A stretch of 64,000 nucleotides of DNA from Filobasidium wieringae (Eukaryota; Basidiomycota; Tremellomycetes; Filobasidiales; Filobasidiaceae), in the NCBI GenBank assembly GCA_001600055.1, contig BCIV01000001.1:186001-250000 (forward strand), written 5' to 3'. How positions within the stretch are numbered: position 1 is the stretch's first letter; every line of letters begins with the position of its first letter. The notes below the pieces were generated by a model that worked only from the letters and a program-made list of their open reading frames with translations, was not told where the DNA came from and made no database searches. The translations under genes were made by a program, and so were the position numbers. Positions 54,670 to 64,000 of this stretch are shown piece after piece.

Positions 54670-55246
54670 CCGGTGTTTAGGTGTTTTTTCGTGATGTTGA
54701 ACTCAAACATGTTCACTTCCTGATGAGCTACCTTTCTGAAGTTTTCAGGACATCATTATACACACCATCTAAGACTACCCTGAAAGTTACAGCACTCTAG
54801 GTACAACGGTTGTTGACATGAAACAGGCTAAATTAGCTGTTTCACCACGTAGCAGGCCTGTACAGCCTGTTTTGGCTCATACACCCACTAGAGATTGCCT
54901 TCGAACTTGCCCTGCGTGTGGATACGCACAGAACCATGGCAATACATACCCTGCGCATATATCGATAGGATCGTTCCATGTATAGTCGACCAGATCACAT
55001 CTTAAAGGGCAGCAGATTTGGAGTCTCGCCAAAGAAACGGTCCCGCTGTCGACAGAGGTCGTGACGACCAATAGATCCTGATTGTGATGCTATGTCATCT
55101 TATTGCTACATCTACTACAAATTCTGTCTAACCATCTAACGCGGTGCAACCCAGCCTTGTGAAATATGAATGTGCGTGTTTTGAGGGATTGTGATGATGT
55201 TGTCGGCAATGGCTTGCGTCTGGTATTATAAACGATCGTGAAATAT
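54670..55246. other. intergenic between convergent genes
   Basis: This holds the 3' flanks of the ChaC-METTL16 gene and the phosphate-type transporter. Nothing recognised. Confidence 0.4.
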
Positions 55247-57574
55247 TTACTGGCTGTCCGCAGCAATGCTGGAGACCCTGGAGTGCTTCTCGTCTGTAAA
55301 GTTGTCCCGTTGATTAGCGTCTGTATCAATTGGTAAGAAAGATGAGACTAAAACTCACTGGCAAAGAAAGCGTTGGCCGAACCAGAGAGAGCCAAGTCAT
55401 CTTCCTCAGTTGAGACATCGCGTCCGTCTTCCGCATGGTTCTGCTCCATAGCCTCTCGGTACTCGGCTCTAAGCTCAGCCATCTTGGCCATTCGGTCGAG
55501 ATCAGCATCGTAAGCCAAATGCCTCTTAAGGACAACTCGCTCCCACAAAGACAGGTGTCGAGGATGAACGGCGATTCCGCAGTACTCGCTGGCACGACCG
55601 GCTCGGACATAAGCCCAGTATCGCTCTTGCTCCTGCATGTCGAGTCCGGTGGTGTCAGGAAGGAACACGACGGTAACGATGAGTCCCGCAAAGCAGAATG
55701 GGAAAACGATCCAGAACTTGGTACGGTCGTCAACGTAGTTGTAGATGATGGCAGGAAGAAGAGCACCAAGCTTTCCCATAGCTGCCGAGAATCCGTGAGC
55801 AGTAGCTCGGGTTGCGATAGGGAAGACTTCGGCCGCGACAAGGAAAGTGGTACAGTTGGGTCCCAATTGCTAATTGTAGAAATACAACATTAGGACCGGG
55901 CCAAAATATCAGATGATGGAGAAAACATACCTGGAAGAAACCAGACAAGAAGTAAATAGCCTGGAACGCATGGATGTGCTCCTTAGTCCTCAAGGTGTTG
56001 AACAAAATCGCAGGAATGAGGAAGAGGATTCCGTTGGCGAGGAAACCGAGACTTTGCAACCTCTTCCTTCCGATGAGCTTGTTGTCAATGAGCAAGGCAG
56101 ACATGTAGTATCCAACAAGAGCAACACCACAGTTGAGCAAGTTCCAGTTCCATCCAACAATAACGGTCTTGGCAGCATTAGGACTGATGACCTTGATGAA
56201 GGTCGACTGGAAAAGCTTGTTTCCGTAGAATCCGAAATCGTTGGCGAACCAGGCGAAAGCAGTAGCGAACAAACGCCCACCGAAGTGACGGAAGACGAGC
56301 TTCAACGAGGTGACATCGTAACCTGACTGGTTCACACGGGCGTTCTTCTTGGAACGCATCAAGGCGGCACTCGAATATCTACAAGACACGAGCATTAGGA
56401 TTTCGGTTCGATAGCATGTCAGATAAACGATCTGAACTTACTGAAGCTTGTAGTATCGGTAGTAAGCCAACCAGAGAGTAGGCAAGGCCATAATACCAAA
56501 TTGCACCCTGAAGATCCATTGAGTCGAGGTGGCAGAGTAAGGGGGGTTACCGCTACCGTGGTGGAAACACAAGAGCAGGATGATCAAGACGGCCTGGTTG
56601 GCGAATTGTCCCCAACCCTGCATCAAGAATGCAAGAACAACGTTTCGGCCTCGGTGAAGCTTGTCGTCCCGAGAGTTGACAGCTCGGCCACCCCCTTTAG
56701 CCTTGTACTCCAGGGCGGTGGTGGAAGTCATAGGATACCTGGGAGTAGGAAGTGAATGAGTGACCATTAACCAATGCTATGGAGATGAGAATGTCGACTT
56801 ACTCTCCACCAACTCCGATACCGTAAACGAACAAACTCCAAGCGTAACAGATGGTCCATCCGCTCAAGGAAGTTCCCCACATGGCGGTAAGCATGATCAA
56901 CCCGACGAACATGATCAGGGCGTCTTGAACCAGACCGAACTTTCGACCGATCCAATCTCCTTCGAACCCGACGACGACTTGACCGACCATGATTCCGATG
57001 ACTTGGAGGTAGGTTTGCTAGGTAAGCGGAAGATCTAGAGTAAGCGGCTCATCCTTGATTAACCCTAGAGTCCTGTACTTACAGCTGCGATCCAGTTTTC
57101 ATCACATATGACGTGGGGCTTGGCCCAACACAATGGCCATACGGCCGCAAAGAGGGGGGTCAAGTTACCGATAGAGAAAAGGGTGTATCCCTCAGTGAAG
57201 AGACCGAAACCGTTCAAAACGTAACGTCTGAAGTAGGCAGCGACAGGTGACAAGGGATCAGCCTTGATCATCCGACCGAGCTCTTTTAATTCTCTCTTGG
57301 CTTCGCCATTGCTCTGCCTCATGATCCATGTGGTCCTCTGAGCCCGGGGCAAGTCGGCCCAGTAGACTCCATTGACGTAGGAATCAGAGGGAGCTAGCTC
57401 TTCCCATAGAGGATGAGACTCATCGATACGTTCACCGGTAGCGGGAGGAGCATAGTGAGGGTCGTTGACCTTTTCCAACTTGGCCGCAGGGAGGTTGTTC
57501 GAGGTGGTGAAGTCCTCGTGGTCGTTCCGGGCTTGAACGGTGTTGGGCCCGATAGTTGAGGAGGATGCGTCCAT
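55247..57574 (-). CDS. MFS transporter of the phosphate:H+ symporter (PHS) type
   Basis: This 12-helix plasma-membrane transporter belongs to the group taking up inorganic phosphate or glycerophosphodiesters (Pho84/Git1-like). A 110-residue hydrophilic N-terminus is followed by YVLNGFGLFTEGYTLFSIGN, LQVIGIMVGQVVVGFEGDWI, GRKFGLVQDALIMFVG and FVYGIGVGGEYPMTSTTALE (the PHS GVGGEYP motif). Further on come GWGQFANQAVLIILLL, the loop with RHFGGRLFATAFAWF, QQLGPNCTTFLVAAEVFPIA, TRATAHGFSAAMGKLGALLP and VFLPDTTGLDMQEQERYWAY. The acidic cytosolic tail is joined by a GTGAGT intron to a last exon ending SSIAADSQ at TAA 55247-55249; reading through instead would stop at 55348. Codon bias is strong. Substrate is not settled. 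Confidence 0.85.
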
Positions 57575-60430
57575 TTTGGGAGTGGGGGGACGAAGGGAAG
57601 AGGAGGGAGTGAAGAGTGAGGAGACGAAAGAGTGAGGAGACGAAAGAGTGAAGGTGGAGGGAGGACTGGTGCTAGGAGTGAGTTGGGTGATTATATGTAT
57701 GGAGACCCTTTTTTTCCGGTTCAAGGTGGAGTCGCCTTGCGCCAGTTGCAAACTTGTGATCGCTTCAGGAACACGCGCGGGGCGACGGATACAGATCCAC
57801 CTGGTCTAAGCGGAGAGATCAGTTGCCGAATGTTCCGAAGAGGTCGGAAACTCGGTTTCAGAGCTCGTTTCAGGTCGTTTGAGCGATGTAGAGGTCTGGT
57901 GAGGTGAGCTACGAGGAGGTGGAAGGGGCTAAATTAGCTCTGAATATCTCCCGTTCACTTTGTCTGACAATCCTTAAGTACCTACAGCCTTGCTCCACCA
58001 TTCACAGCCTAGCGAACCCCTTCAACGTGCTTGAAAAGAGTCGTCGTCCATCTCGGCCGCTCCGATGTGACCGATTCTGACCTCATATCTAGAAATAGAT
58101 CTCCTACTCAAGTCCAGACAAATACTCCGAGCTCACATGTCCAGCCAAGCAGTTTCTGTCGACAGAAGATCACGACCCAAGATATCACGCACGTTCGTCC
58201 AAAATATAGATCGGGAAGTCTCAGCTCAGAACGAACGTGCTTGGCAGGCGGGCTCTTATACGGGAAACCGAAGGCATCAATCCTGTAGAGGCGTCTCCAG
58301 AGGTCCCATAAAATCCACAGGGGAGCTGATCATGACGAATGTGAGGCACCATATGTCGTTGACCGAGCATTTCATATGGACTCGGCGAGTTGGCGACCTG
58401 TATCGAGGCGTGAAGAACGTGAACAGCCTCGAGGCCGCGCAGCCTACGAACGTGCCCTCCTCATCATACTTCTATCAGGCCGAACGCAATCAGTGATCAT
58501 ACATGCCGGTTCCAGCGGTTACTACCCGGCATCCAAGCCGAGAAACGAGACATTGCCTGTCGCCTGTCGATCATATTCGCTGAAGTTGAGTATGTATTTT
58601 CCTGACCCCTATTTCTGCTTGAATAGTAACAAGTCTATATACATCTGAGAGAATAGGTTGAGGCGAAGGTATCATCGAGGAATAGAAGAGGCATTCTTTC
58701 TGGAGGGAGTGATACGAGTTCGATCAGAACTGCTATGTTTGATGATGGAAGCTGTTGTGGAATGATCGGCGTTCTCATTGTCGAGTCGCTTTTGTCTCGT
58801 GAGCGATAGTTACCACATCAACTTAGCAAGTAGAAACAAGATATCTTGTAACACCCAAGCCTCCGTCCCTATCTTACATGATCCATGTCGTGTGACTTGA
58901 GCGATCTAACATTAGCATTCAGAACACGCTCGAAAGTCTGTAGTTCAGCGGATCACTACGAAGAGACGTATGATCTGTGATTTCTAAAGGCCGTTAATCG
59001 CTATTCCCGTCGAGGCCGGATCAAGAGGGAATAGAACAACAGTCTTACAAGCGTCGAGGAGCCATGACGCTTGGAACTCCGTGTGATCGCATTCAAAGAT
59101 CGAGAGCAATGACACGAGGACAAAAACACCAGAGACCGCAGTAGCATTGATTCCAGCTTCCCTTCTTCCAGTTGCCCTCCCGACCACATCTCTCTGAGCT
59201 TGAACTATTCACCCCCTCGACATCATGCGGGTCCGTCGTTCATATAATGATAAGAGCGTGGATACGTTCATCCTTACCCTTCAACCAGACTACGACTCAT
59301 ATCAATGACCCCTATGGAGATAGGCGATACCATCATCTGGGGGCAGAGATAGAGTCAGGAAAAAAAAGGACAGAGATGTAAGAAGATGAAGGGTATTCAA
59401 TATCAGCCTGGATACCCTGCTACCGCAAGAGCCTCTGCTCTCTGCTTTGTTATTGTCTTTCGGCAGGCGTTCGAGAAGAAACCCGTGTCCACAGTGGAGA
59501 TTCCCCGGCTCCCCTCGCACGACGTCTTCAAGGGGGCTCGATCGTCGGTGAAAAAGTTTGTAGTAATGGGGTCCCACCAGATGTCATTCTACCCTTTCAA
59601 CAGTCTTCGATGCAGTTGCAAACAAGTCGCTTGTTTCGGGTTGGATCCACACTTCTTTCTACTAATCAGGAATCTGTCCGCCTCAAAGCGCCATCCTTGA
59701 AGAAATGCTTCGCAGATTTTATCCCTGAATCTATCCCCTTTACCATATGCGTTCAATACAGTCAACACCGAAGCGATCCGATCGAGGTATAATGAATGCG
59801 TCCAGTCTTGCTGTTTTGAGGTCGGAGCTCAACAATCCTGTGTACAGGGTCGTTAGTGTCAAAGCGCTCTAGTGATGTCTTCTTAAATATGATAGATTTT
59901 ATACAAGGATCTTCCAGAACTCTCGAAAAGATCGTAAGCGCTTATCAGTCGAATCCCCATTCCAATCATGCAATAGATAAGGCGGCCCAACAGTCCCGTT
60001 CGCAGCGAACCCTCATGCTCCTTCGCTTGGAACAGAGGATTCGCACGACAATGAGTCATCGAATAGACGATCAATCCTTGTGCCTTGTACACTGTACGTA
60101 CACTGTTCATGTGCATTGGGATGCAAAGTTCTGAATGCAGACAACAATCATCTAGCCACGAACAATCTGAAACCGCCATAAACTCGAGGCGGTTTGGGGT
60201 CGCGGTAGAAGCGCAAGCTTGCGGAAGCGCGTTCTGGTTCCCCATCGCGTTGTAAACAAAACACGTCCATCATTCCGCTGATCGACCTCGCCTTTTCATG
60301 GAAACCTTCCCTTTTCTCTCGCCGCCAACCTTTTTCTCTCTTTCTCTAGTCGTCAAGTCCAGGTTCGATTCTCCAGTCTCGCCTTAATCTACAAATTCTT
60401 TTTCGGAAAACAAATCAACAACTTTGAAAA
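57575..60430. other. 2.9-kb gene-poor region upstream of beta-tubulin
   Basis: This is the longest stretch without a recognised gene. Frames of 60-120 codons occur on both strands (for example 58137-58496, 59386-59700, 59883-60245) but none shows a family motif or coherent exon structure. The last part (60270-60430) is pyrimidine-rich (TTTTCTCTC runs), typical of the core promoter and 5' UTR of strongly expressed genes, and belongs to beta-tubulin. Confidence 0.4.
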
Positions 60431-62426
60431 AGTCAGTTCGCGACCAGACGTGTTTTTGTTGTGATTTTCAAAACTGATCATGAGTTGCGCTATTCCTGTA
60501 CAGTGGGTCGAGAAATCAGTATGTAGCGGCACTCTAGGGGAGAGTTTATTACGTATATTGACTTCGCCGACCACTCCAGTTCATCTCCAGACTGGTCAGT
60601 GTGGTAACCAGGTCGGAAGCGCTTTCTGGGATGTCCTCTTGGGCGAGCATGGTCTTGATGCCGATGGTACCTACAAGGGTAACCAGGACTCTCAGTTGGA
60701 CAAGATCGGTAGGTCATAGCATACGATTCAATGGCATCAGGTACAGCTAGCTGATCTATCTGGCTCGCAGGTGTCTACTTCAACGAGGCTTCCCACAAGA
60801 AGTACGTTCCCCGTGCCGTTCTCGTCGATTTGGAGCCCGGTACCATGGACTCTATCAAGTCTGGTCCCAACGGAAAGCTCTTCAGGCCCGACAACATGTG
60901 TCACGCCCAATCCGGAGCCGGTAACAACTGGGCTAAGGGTCATTACACCGAGGGAGCCGAGCTTGTTGACCAGGTCCTCGATGTCGTCCGAAAGGAGGCT
61001 GAAGGAACCGACTGTCTTCAGGGATTCCAGATCACTCACTCTTTGGGAGGAGGAACTGGTTCCGGAATGGGAACTTTGCTTATCTCCAAGATCAGGGAGG
61101 AGTTCCCTGACAGGATGATGTGTACCTTCTCCGTCATGCCTTCTGCGAAGGTGAGTATTGTGAGGCATAGGTCATATCGGTACCAGACGCTCATTACTAT
61201 TCTTATGTTATCACTGATATAGTTCTCCGACACCGTCGTCGAGCCTTACAATGCTACCCTCTCTATCCACCAGTTGGTCGAGAACTCCGACCAGACCTAC
61301 TGTATCGATAACGAGGCGCTCTACGACATCTGTATGAACACCTTGAAGATCCCCAGCCCTCCTTACGCCGACTTGAACCACTTGGTCTCTCTCGTCATGT
61401 CCGGTGTTACTACCTGTTTGCGAGTGGGTACACATGCTTTCCAACCAAGTCGAGGTGTTACTGACTAGAAATCATTTTCAGTTCCCTGGTTCTCTCAACT
61501 CCGACTTGAGGAAGTTGGCTGTTAACATGGTTCCTTTCCCTCGATTGCACTTCTTCATGGCCGGTTTCGCTCCTTTGGCTGCTAGGGCTTCCCAGCAGTA
61601 CCGTGGTTTGACCGTTCCTGAATTGGGACAGCAGTTGTTCGACCCCAAGAACTTGATGGCCGCTTCTGACCCCAGGTCCGGAAGGTACTTGACCGTAAGT
61701 TCATGCAGAACAGACTCTCCAGATGTAATGAAGTGCTGACCATGGAGCTTCCATACAAAGGTCGCTACTTACTGGCGAGGAAAGGTCTCCATGAAGGAGG
61801 TCGAGGACTACATCTACACCATGCAGACGAAGCACTCTGACCAGTTCGTTGAGTGGATCCCCAACAACGTTCAGATGGCTCATTGGTAAGTCGAAAACTT
61901 TCGAACGTGTCGCTATGGAGTCGATCTAATGATACCTTGATATGCAGTGACATCGCTCCTCGAGGTCTCAAGATGTCTGCCACCTTCATTGCCAACTCCA
62001 CCTCGTTCGTATCAGTCTATCCACGTTGTTGTTTGTCTGGATCTAATGCTATTGCTCTTCTATAGTATTCAAACTCTGTTCAAGCGTATCGGTGACCAGT
62101 TCTCTGCCATGTTCAGGCGTAAGGCTTTCTTGCACTGGTACACTGGTGAGGGTATGGACGAGCTGTAAGTATCACTTAGCAGAGAACCTTCGCAGATTTC
62201 AGGCACTGATTCAGCGAACGATATCGCAGTGAGTTCACTGAGGCCGAGTCCAACTTGCAAGATCTGGTTGCCGAGTACCAACAGTACCAGGACGCCACTG
62301 CCGACGACGAGGACATCATGTACGAGGACGACGTGAGTATCAGGCGGCTTCATACTGGTACACCGAATGGTTCTAACTGTGTTTCTTACGTTCCTTTAGA
62401 TGCCCCTTGAGGAGGAGCAGATGTAA
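60431..62426 (+). CDS. TUB2: beta-tubulin
   Basis: With alpha-tubulin this forms the microtubule dimer. Counting the canonical Met as residue 1, the protein reads [20 protein letters not shown] (GTP site), GGGTGSGMG at 140-148 (GTP-binding loop), [20 protein letters not shown], and [38 protein letters not shown] leads to an acidic tail ending PLEEEQM at TAA 62424-62426. About eight introns. Residues 198 and 200 are Gln and Tyr instead of the usual Glu and Phe; Phe167 is kept. The start is unclear: Arg-Glu-Ile is encoded at 60509-60517 but is preceded by GGT. The best solution is an ATG split by an intron (A at 60431, TG at 60504-60505), giving Met-Gly-Arg-Glu-Ile. The ATG at 60480 is in the wrong frame. 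The body of the gene is certain, the first codons are not. The symbol follows yeast usage; C. neoformans has two beta-tubulin genes. Confidence 0.93.
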
Positions 62427-62850
62427 AATCATCTCGCCTCAGCCTTGCACACTCAATCTCTACCTTGCCTTCCGACGCATCAGATCGGACTTGACGACAT
62501 TTCTCTCATCGACTCCTTTGAAACGCTTAAACCGAGTTGATCGACAACACATTCTTTTCATTTTTTTTCTGGCATGTCTTGCTGCAACGGTCATCCGAGG
62601 ATTTGGCCAGCCTCGTGTCTCTTATGAGACGGATCTCTGGTTGTTTAGCGGTGTCTTATTTTGGACTTGTTTCGCCTTCTCAAAATGTTACGAAGATCCA
62701 TGACGATTATCTCAATGACGATTGGCGAATGCGAACATCCAATTTGTTCTGGTCATATCTATTGATCGTAAAAGACCTCGTTCATGTTGGGTATACAACG
62801 GCAAGCGGCAAGCTTTCATATTACATAGCGATTATATCCAGGATTGCAAA
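62427..62850. other. intergenic between convergent genes
   Basis: This is the 3' UTR of beta-tubulin (a TTTTTTTT run near 62565) and the 3' flank of the RGG protein gene. Nothing else recognised. Confidence 0.4.
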
Positions 62851-63291
62851 TCAGGTCTGAATTGACGAGGCCTTGGAGGACAAGCTGGCCCATGGATCCT
62901 CGAAGAATTTTTCGTCATAGTAAGCCGTACCTTGACCAGTCTAAGAGTAGACACTACACTGTCAGTACGGATATCAAACTGATCGACAGGACCGCGTACT
63001 GACGTTCATTGGTCTGCCTTCCCCTCCGAATCTTCCCCCTCTGTAACCCTGGTCACCCGTTCCCCGTCCTCTACCTCCTCTGCCACCACCGCCTCTGCCA
63101 CCGCGATAAGGTTTAGTCCCCATCCGAGCGTCGTTGCTCACTCCTCTTGCTCCACCTCGACCCCGAGGTCGTCCGCCCCCTCGAGATCCTCCTTGATTTT
63201 GGTTTGACTGATTGGGTGAAGTGGATGAGCTTGGCTCCGCGAATTTGGAGGATGTCGAGCCAAAGGCAGCGGGTAAACCCATGGACTCCAT
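62851..63291 (-). CDS. small RGG-box protein with C-terminal EDPWASL motif
   Basis: One main exon encodes MESMGLPAAFGSTSSKFAEP, a Ser/Gln-rich part and a long Arg-Gly-Gly tract (GGRPRGRGGARG, RGGRGGGGRGGRGRG). A second exon, after a GTCAGT intron, gives GTAYYDEKFFEDPWASLSS and ends SSIQT at TGA 62851-62853. RGG boxes bind RNA or G-quadruplexes and are targets of arginine methylation. The YY-x5-7-EDPWASL ending faintly resembles the C-terminal motif of MPLKIP/TTDN1 (SMLEDPWAGL), but this is only a suggestion. An acceptor (CAAATTACAG) just before the Met suggests one more upstream exon, so the N-terminus may be incomplete. Confidence 0.55.
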
Positions 63292-63553
63292 GATATACTG
63301 TAATTTGGAATTGTAAAGCTCTGACTAGTCTGGAAGAGTCGGATGTCGTGCGGGTAGTGAGCATTATTGTTGTACGGGCCTGATTATGGTAGCTGATAAT
63401 CCATCGATCATGGTTTACTCGTTATTTCCACCTTAGGCGAACCCAAGCACAATCTATCGTCTTCAATACGAAGACGATGTTGTCATCTATTTTGATGCGT
63501 GGACGATCTCCTTAGTCCGAGTCCTGACTGAACCAAATCCACGAATAATCAAA

Positions 63554-64000
63554 ATGCCCAGAACCACAAGATCCAACAAATCTACCGCTCCTTCTCCAGT
63601 TCCCCTGTCCGACCTGGCGTCAGAGAAAGCTCACGACACGCTAGAAAGGGCTGTAGAGGAGACTGGGATCGAGGTCGAGGGGATTTCTGATGTGCAGCCG
63701 GAGAAGGGAGACAAGGGAAAGGGGAAAGCTGTTGATGAACCTGAGACTGTGGATGAACCTGAACTAAAAGCTGGAGGGAAGGCAACTGCTGAGGAAAGGC
63801 TTGCGAAACTGAAAGAGTTGAGACTGAGGATGGTGAGTGATCCCTTTCAACTATCATTCCGTCTATGCACTGATGGTTCTGCTCCTTTGTGTGTATCACC
63901 TCGTGACAGAACCAATCCACCCAAGCCAACCGAAAATCCATGATCGAGGACCATCAAAAGACGAAGACAACTGCTAAGGAAATCGCTCGACTAGAAAAGG
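63554..64000 (+). CDS. SYF2: pre-mRNA splicing factor SYF2, 5' part (cut by window edge)
   Basis: SYF2 is a small component of the Prp19/NineTeen complex of the catalytic spliceosome. Exon 1 starts MPRTTRSNKSTAPSPV with an acidic Glu/Asp-rich leader. It ends AEERLAKLKELRLRM at a GTGAGT donor, matching the family's KLRELRLRMNE region. Exon 2 (from about 63910) continues NQSTQANRKSMIEDHQKTKT and TAKEIARLEK, running off the right edge. The rest of the gene lies outside the window. Confidence 0.85.

Noticed and set aside
58137..58496. Open frame of 119 codons in the gene-poor region
   Set aside because: No recognisable domain, no supporting splice structure and no conserved-looking hydrophobic pattern.
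60480..60518. ATG at 60480 as beta-tubulin start ([13 protein letters not shown])
   Set aside because: Its frame is phase 0 at the donor 60519, but the next exon needs one overhanging base to read [11 protein letters not shown]; the conserved Arg-Glu-Ile is in another frame.

Overview
This window is a piece of a gene-dense, intron-rich fungal chromosome. Short introns (mostly 50-80 nt, GTRNGT...YAG), many exons per gene and the gene content (VCX1, RAM1, ELP4, PEX10, OPI3, ARPC2, MICOS, TFB5, SYF2, METTL16-type methyltransferase) point to a basidiomycete yeast, most likely a Tremellomycete related to Cryptococcus or Kwoniella. The organism is inferred from gene structure and family resemblance, not from any database search. 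Exon joins were worked out by hand; for the key genes the reading phases were summed across all exons and agree.

Layout. 1-2.3 kb: two tandem minus-strand genes for secreted ricin-B-type lectin-domain proteins with the same TATA box, one of which lacks an ATG. 3.3-17.6 kb: housekeeping genes, namely vacuolar Ca2+/H+ exchanger, nuclear adenylate kinase FAP7, a HAD phosphatase, farnesyltransferase beta (divergent from Elongator ELP4), mitochondrial pyruvate carrier MPC1 and the Ran cofactor MOG1. 19.5-32.8 kb: hexose transporter, peptidyl-tRNA hydrolase, Dal5-type permease, GPI11, a mitochondrially targeted ATP-dependent DNA ligase and a penta-EF-hand protein. 33.0-37.7 kb: a TRAX-DGK1 fusion gene, an EMI1-like twin CX9C protein, and a small secreted repeat precursor. 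38.9-43.1 kb: CHY zinc finger protein and two membrane methyltransferase-fold genes (OPI3 and an ICMT-like one). 43.9-50.1 kb: a small hypothetical gene, PEX10, TFB5, a MICOS ApoO subunit and ARPC2. 50.4-57.6 kb: RCF1, a ChaC-METTL16 fusion gene and a PHS-type transporter. 60.4-64 kb: beta-tubulin, a small RGG protein and the 5' part of SYF2.

Most notable. (1) At 37177-37697 a 110-residue secretory precursor carries three copies of a Cys-loop peptide separated by Kex2-type KR sites. Each copy is preceded by a variable run of X-Ala/X-Pro dipeptides, so trimming would give 17-mers all starting Thr-Val and ending Cys-Pro-Trp. This is the architecture of an alpha-factor-like or quorum-sensing peptide precursor. 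(2) TRAX and CTP-dependent diacylglycerol kinase share one uninterrupted reading frame, and so do glutathione-degrading ChaC and the METTL16-type m6A methyltransferase. In both cases the exon phases sum without a break. (3) The beta-tubulin has Gln198 and Tyr200, residues associated with benzimidazole resistance, and lacks a directly encoded MREI start. (4) There are unusual splicing signals: a possible 1-nt exon, 5- and 7-nt exons, and two GC-AG introns.

Functional links between neighbours are few, as is usual for fungi. Divergent pairs sharing a short promoter are RAM1/ELP4, GPI11/DNA ligase and ARPC2/RCF1.
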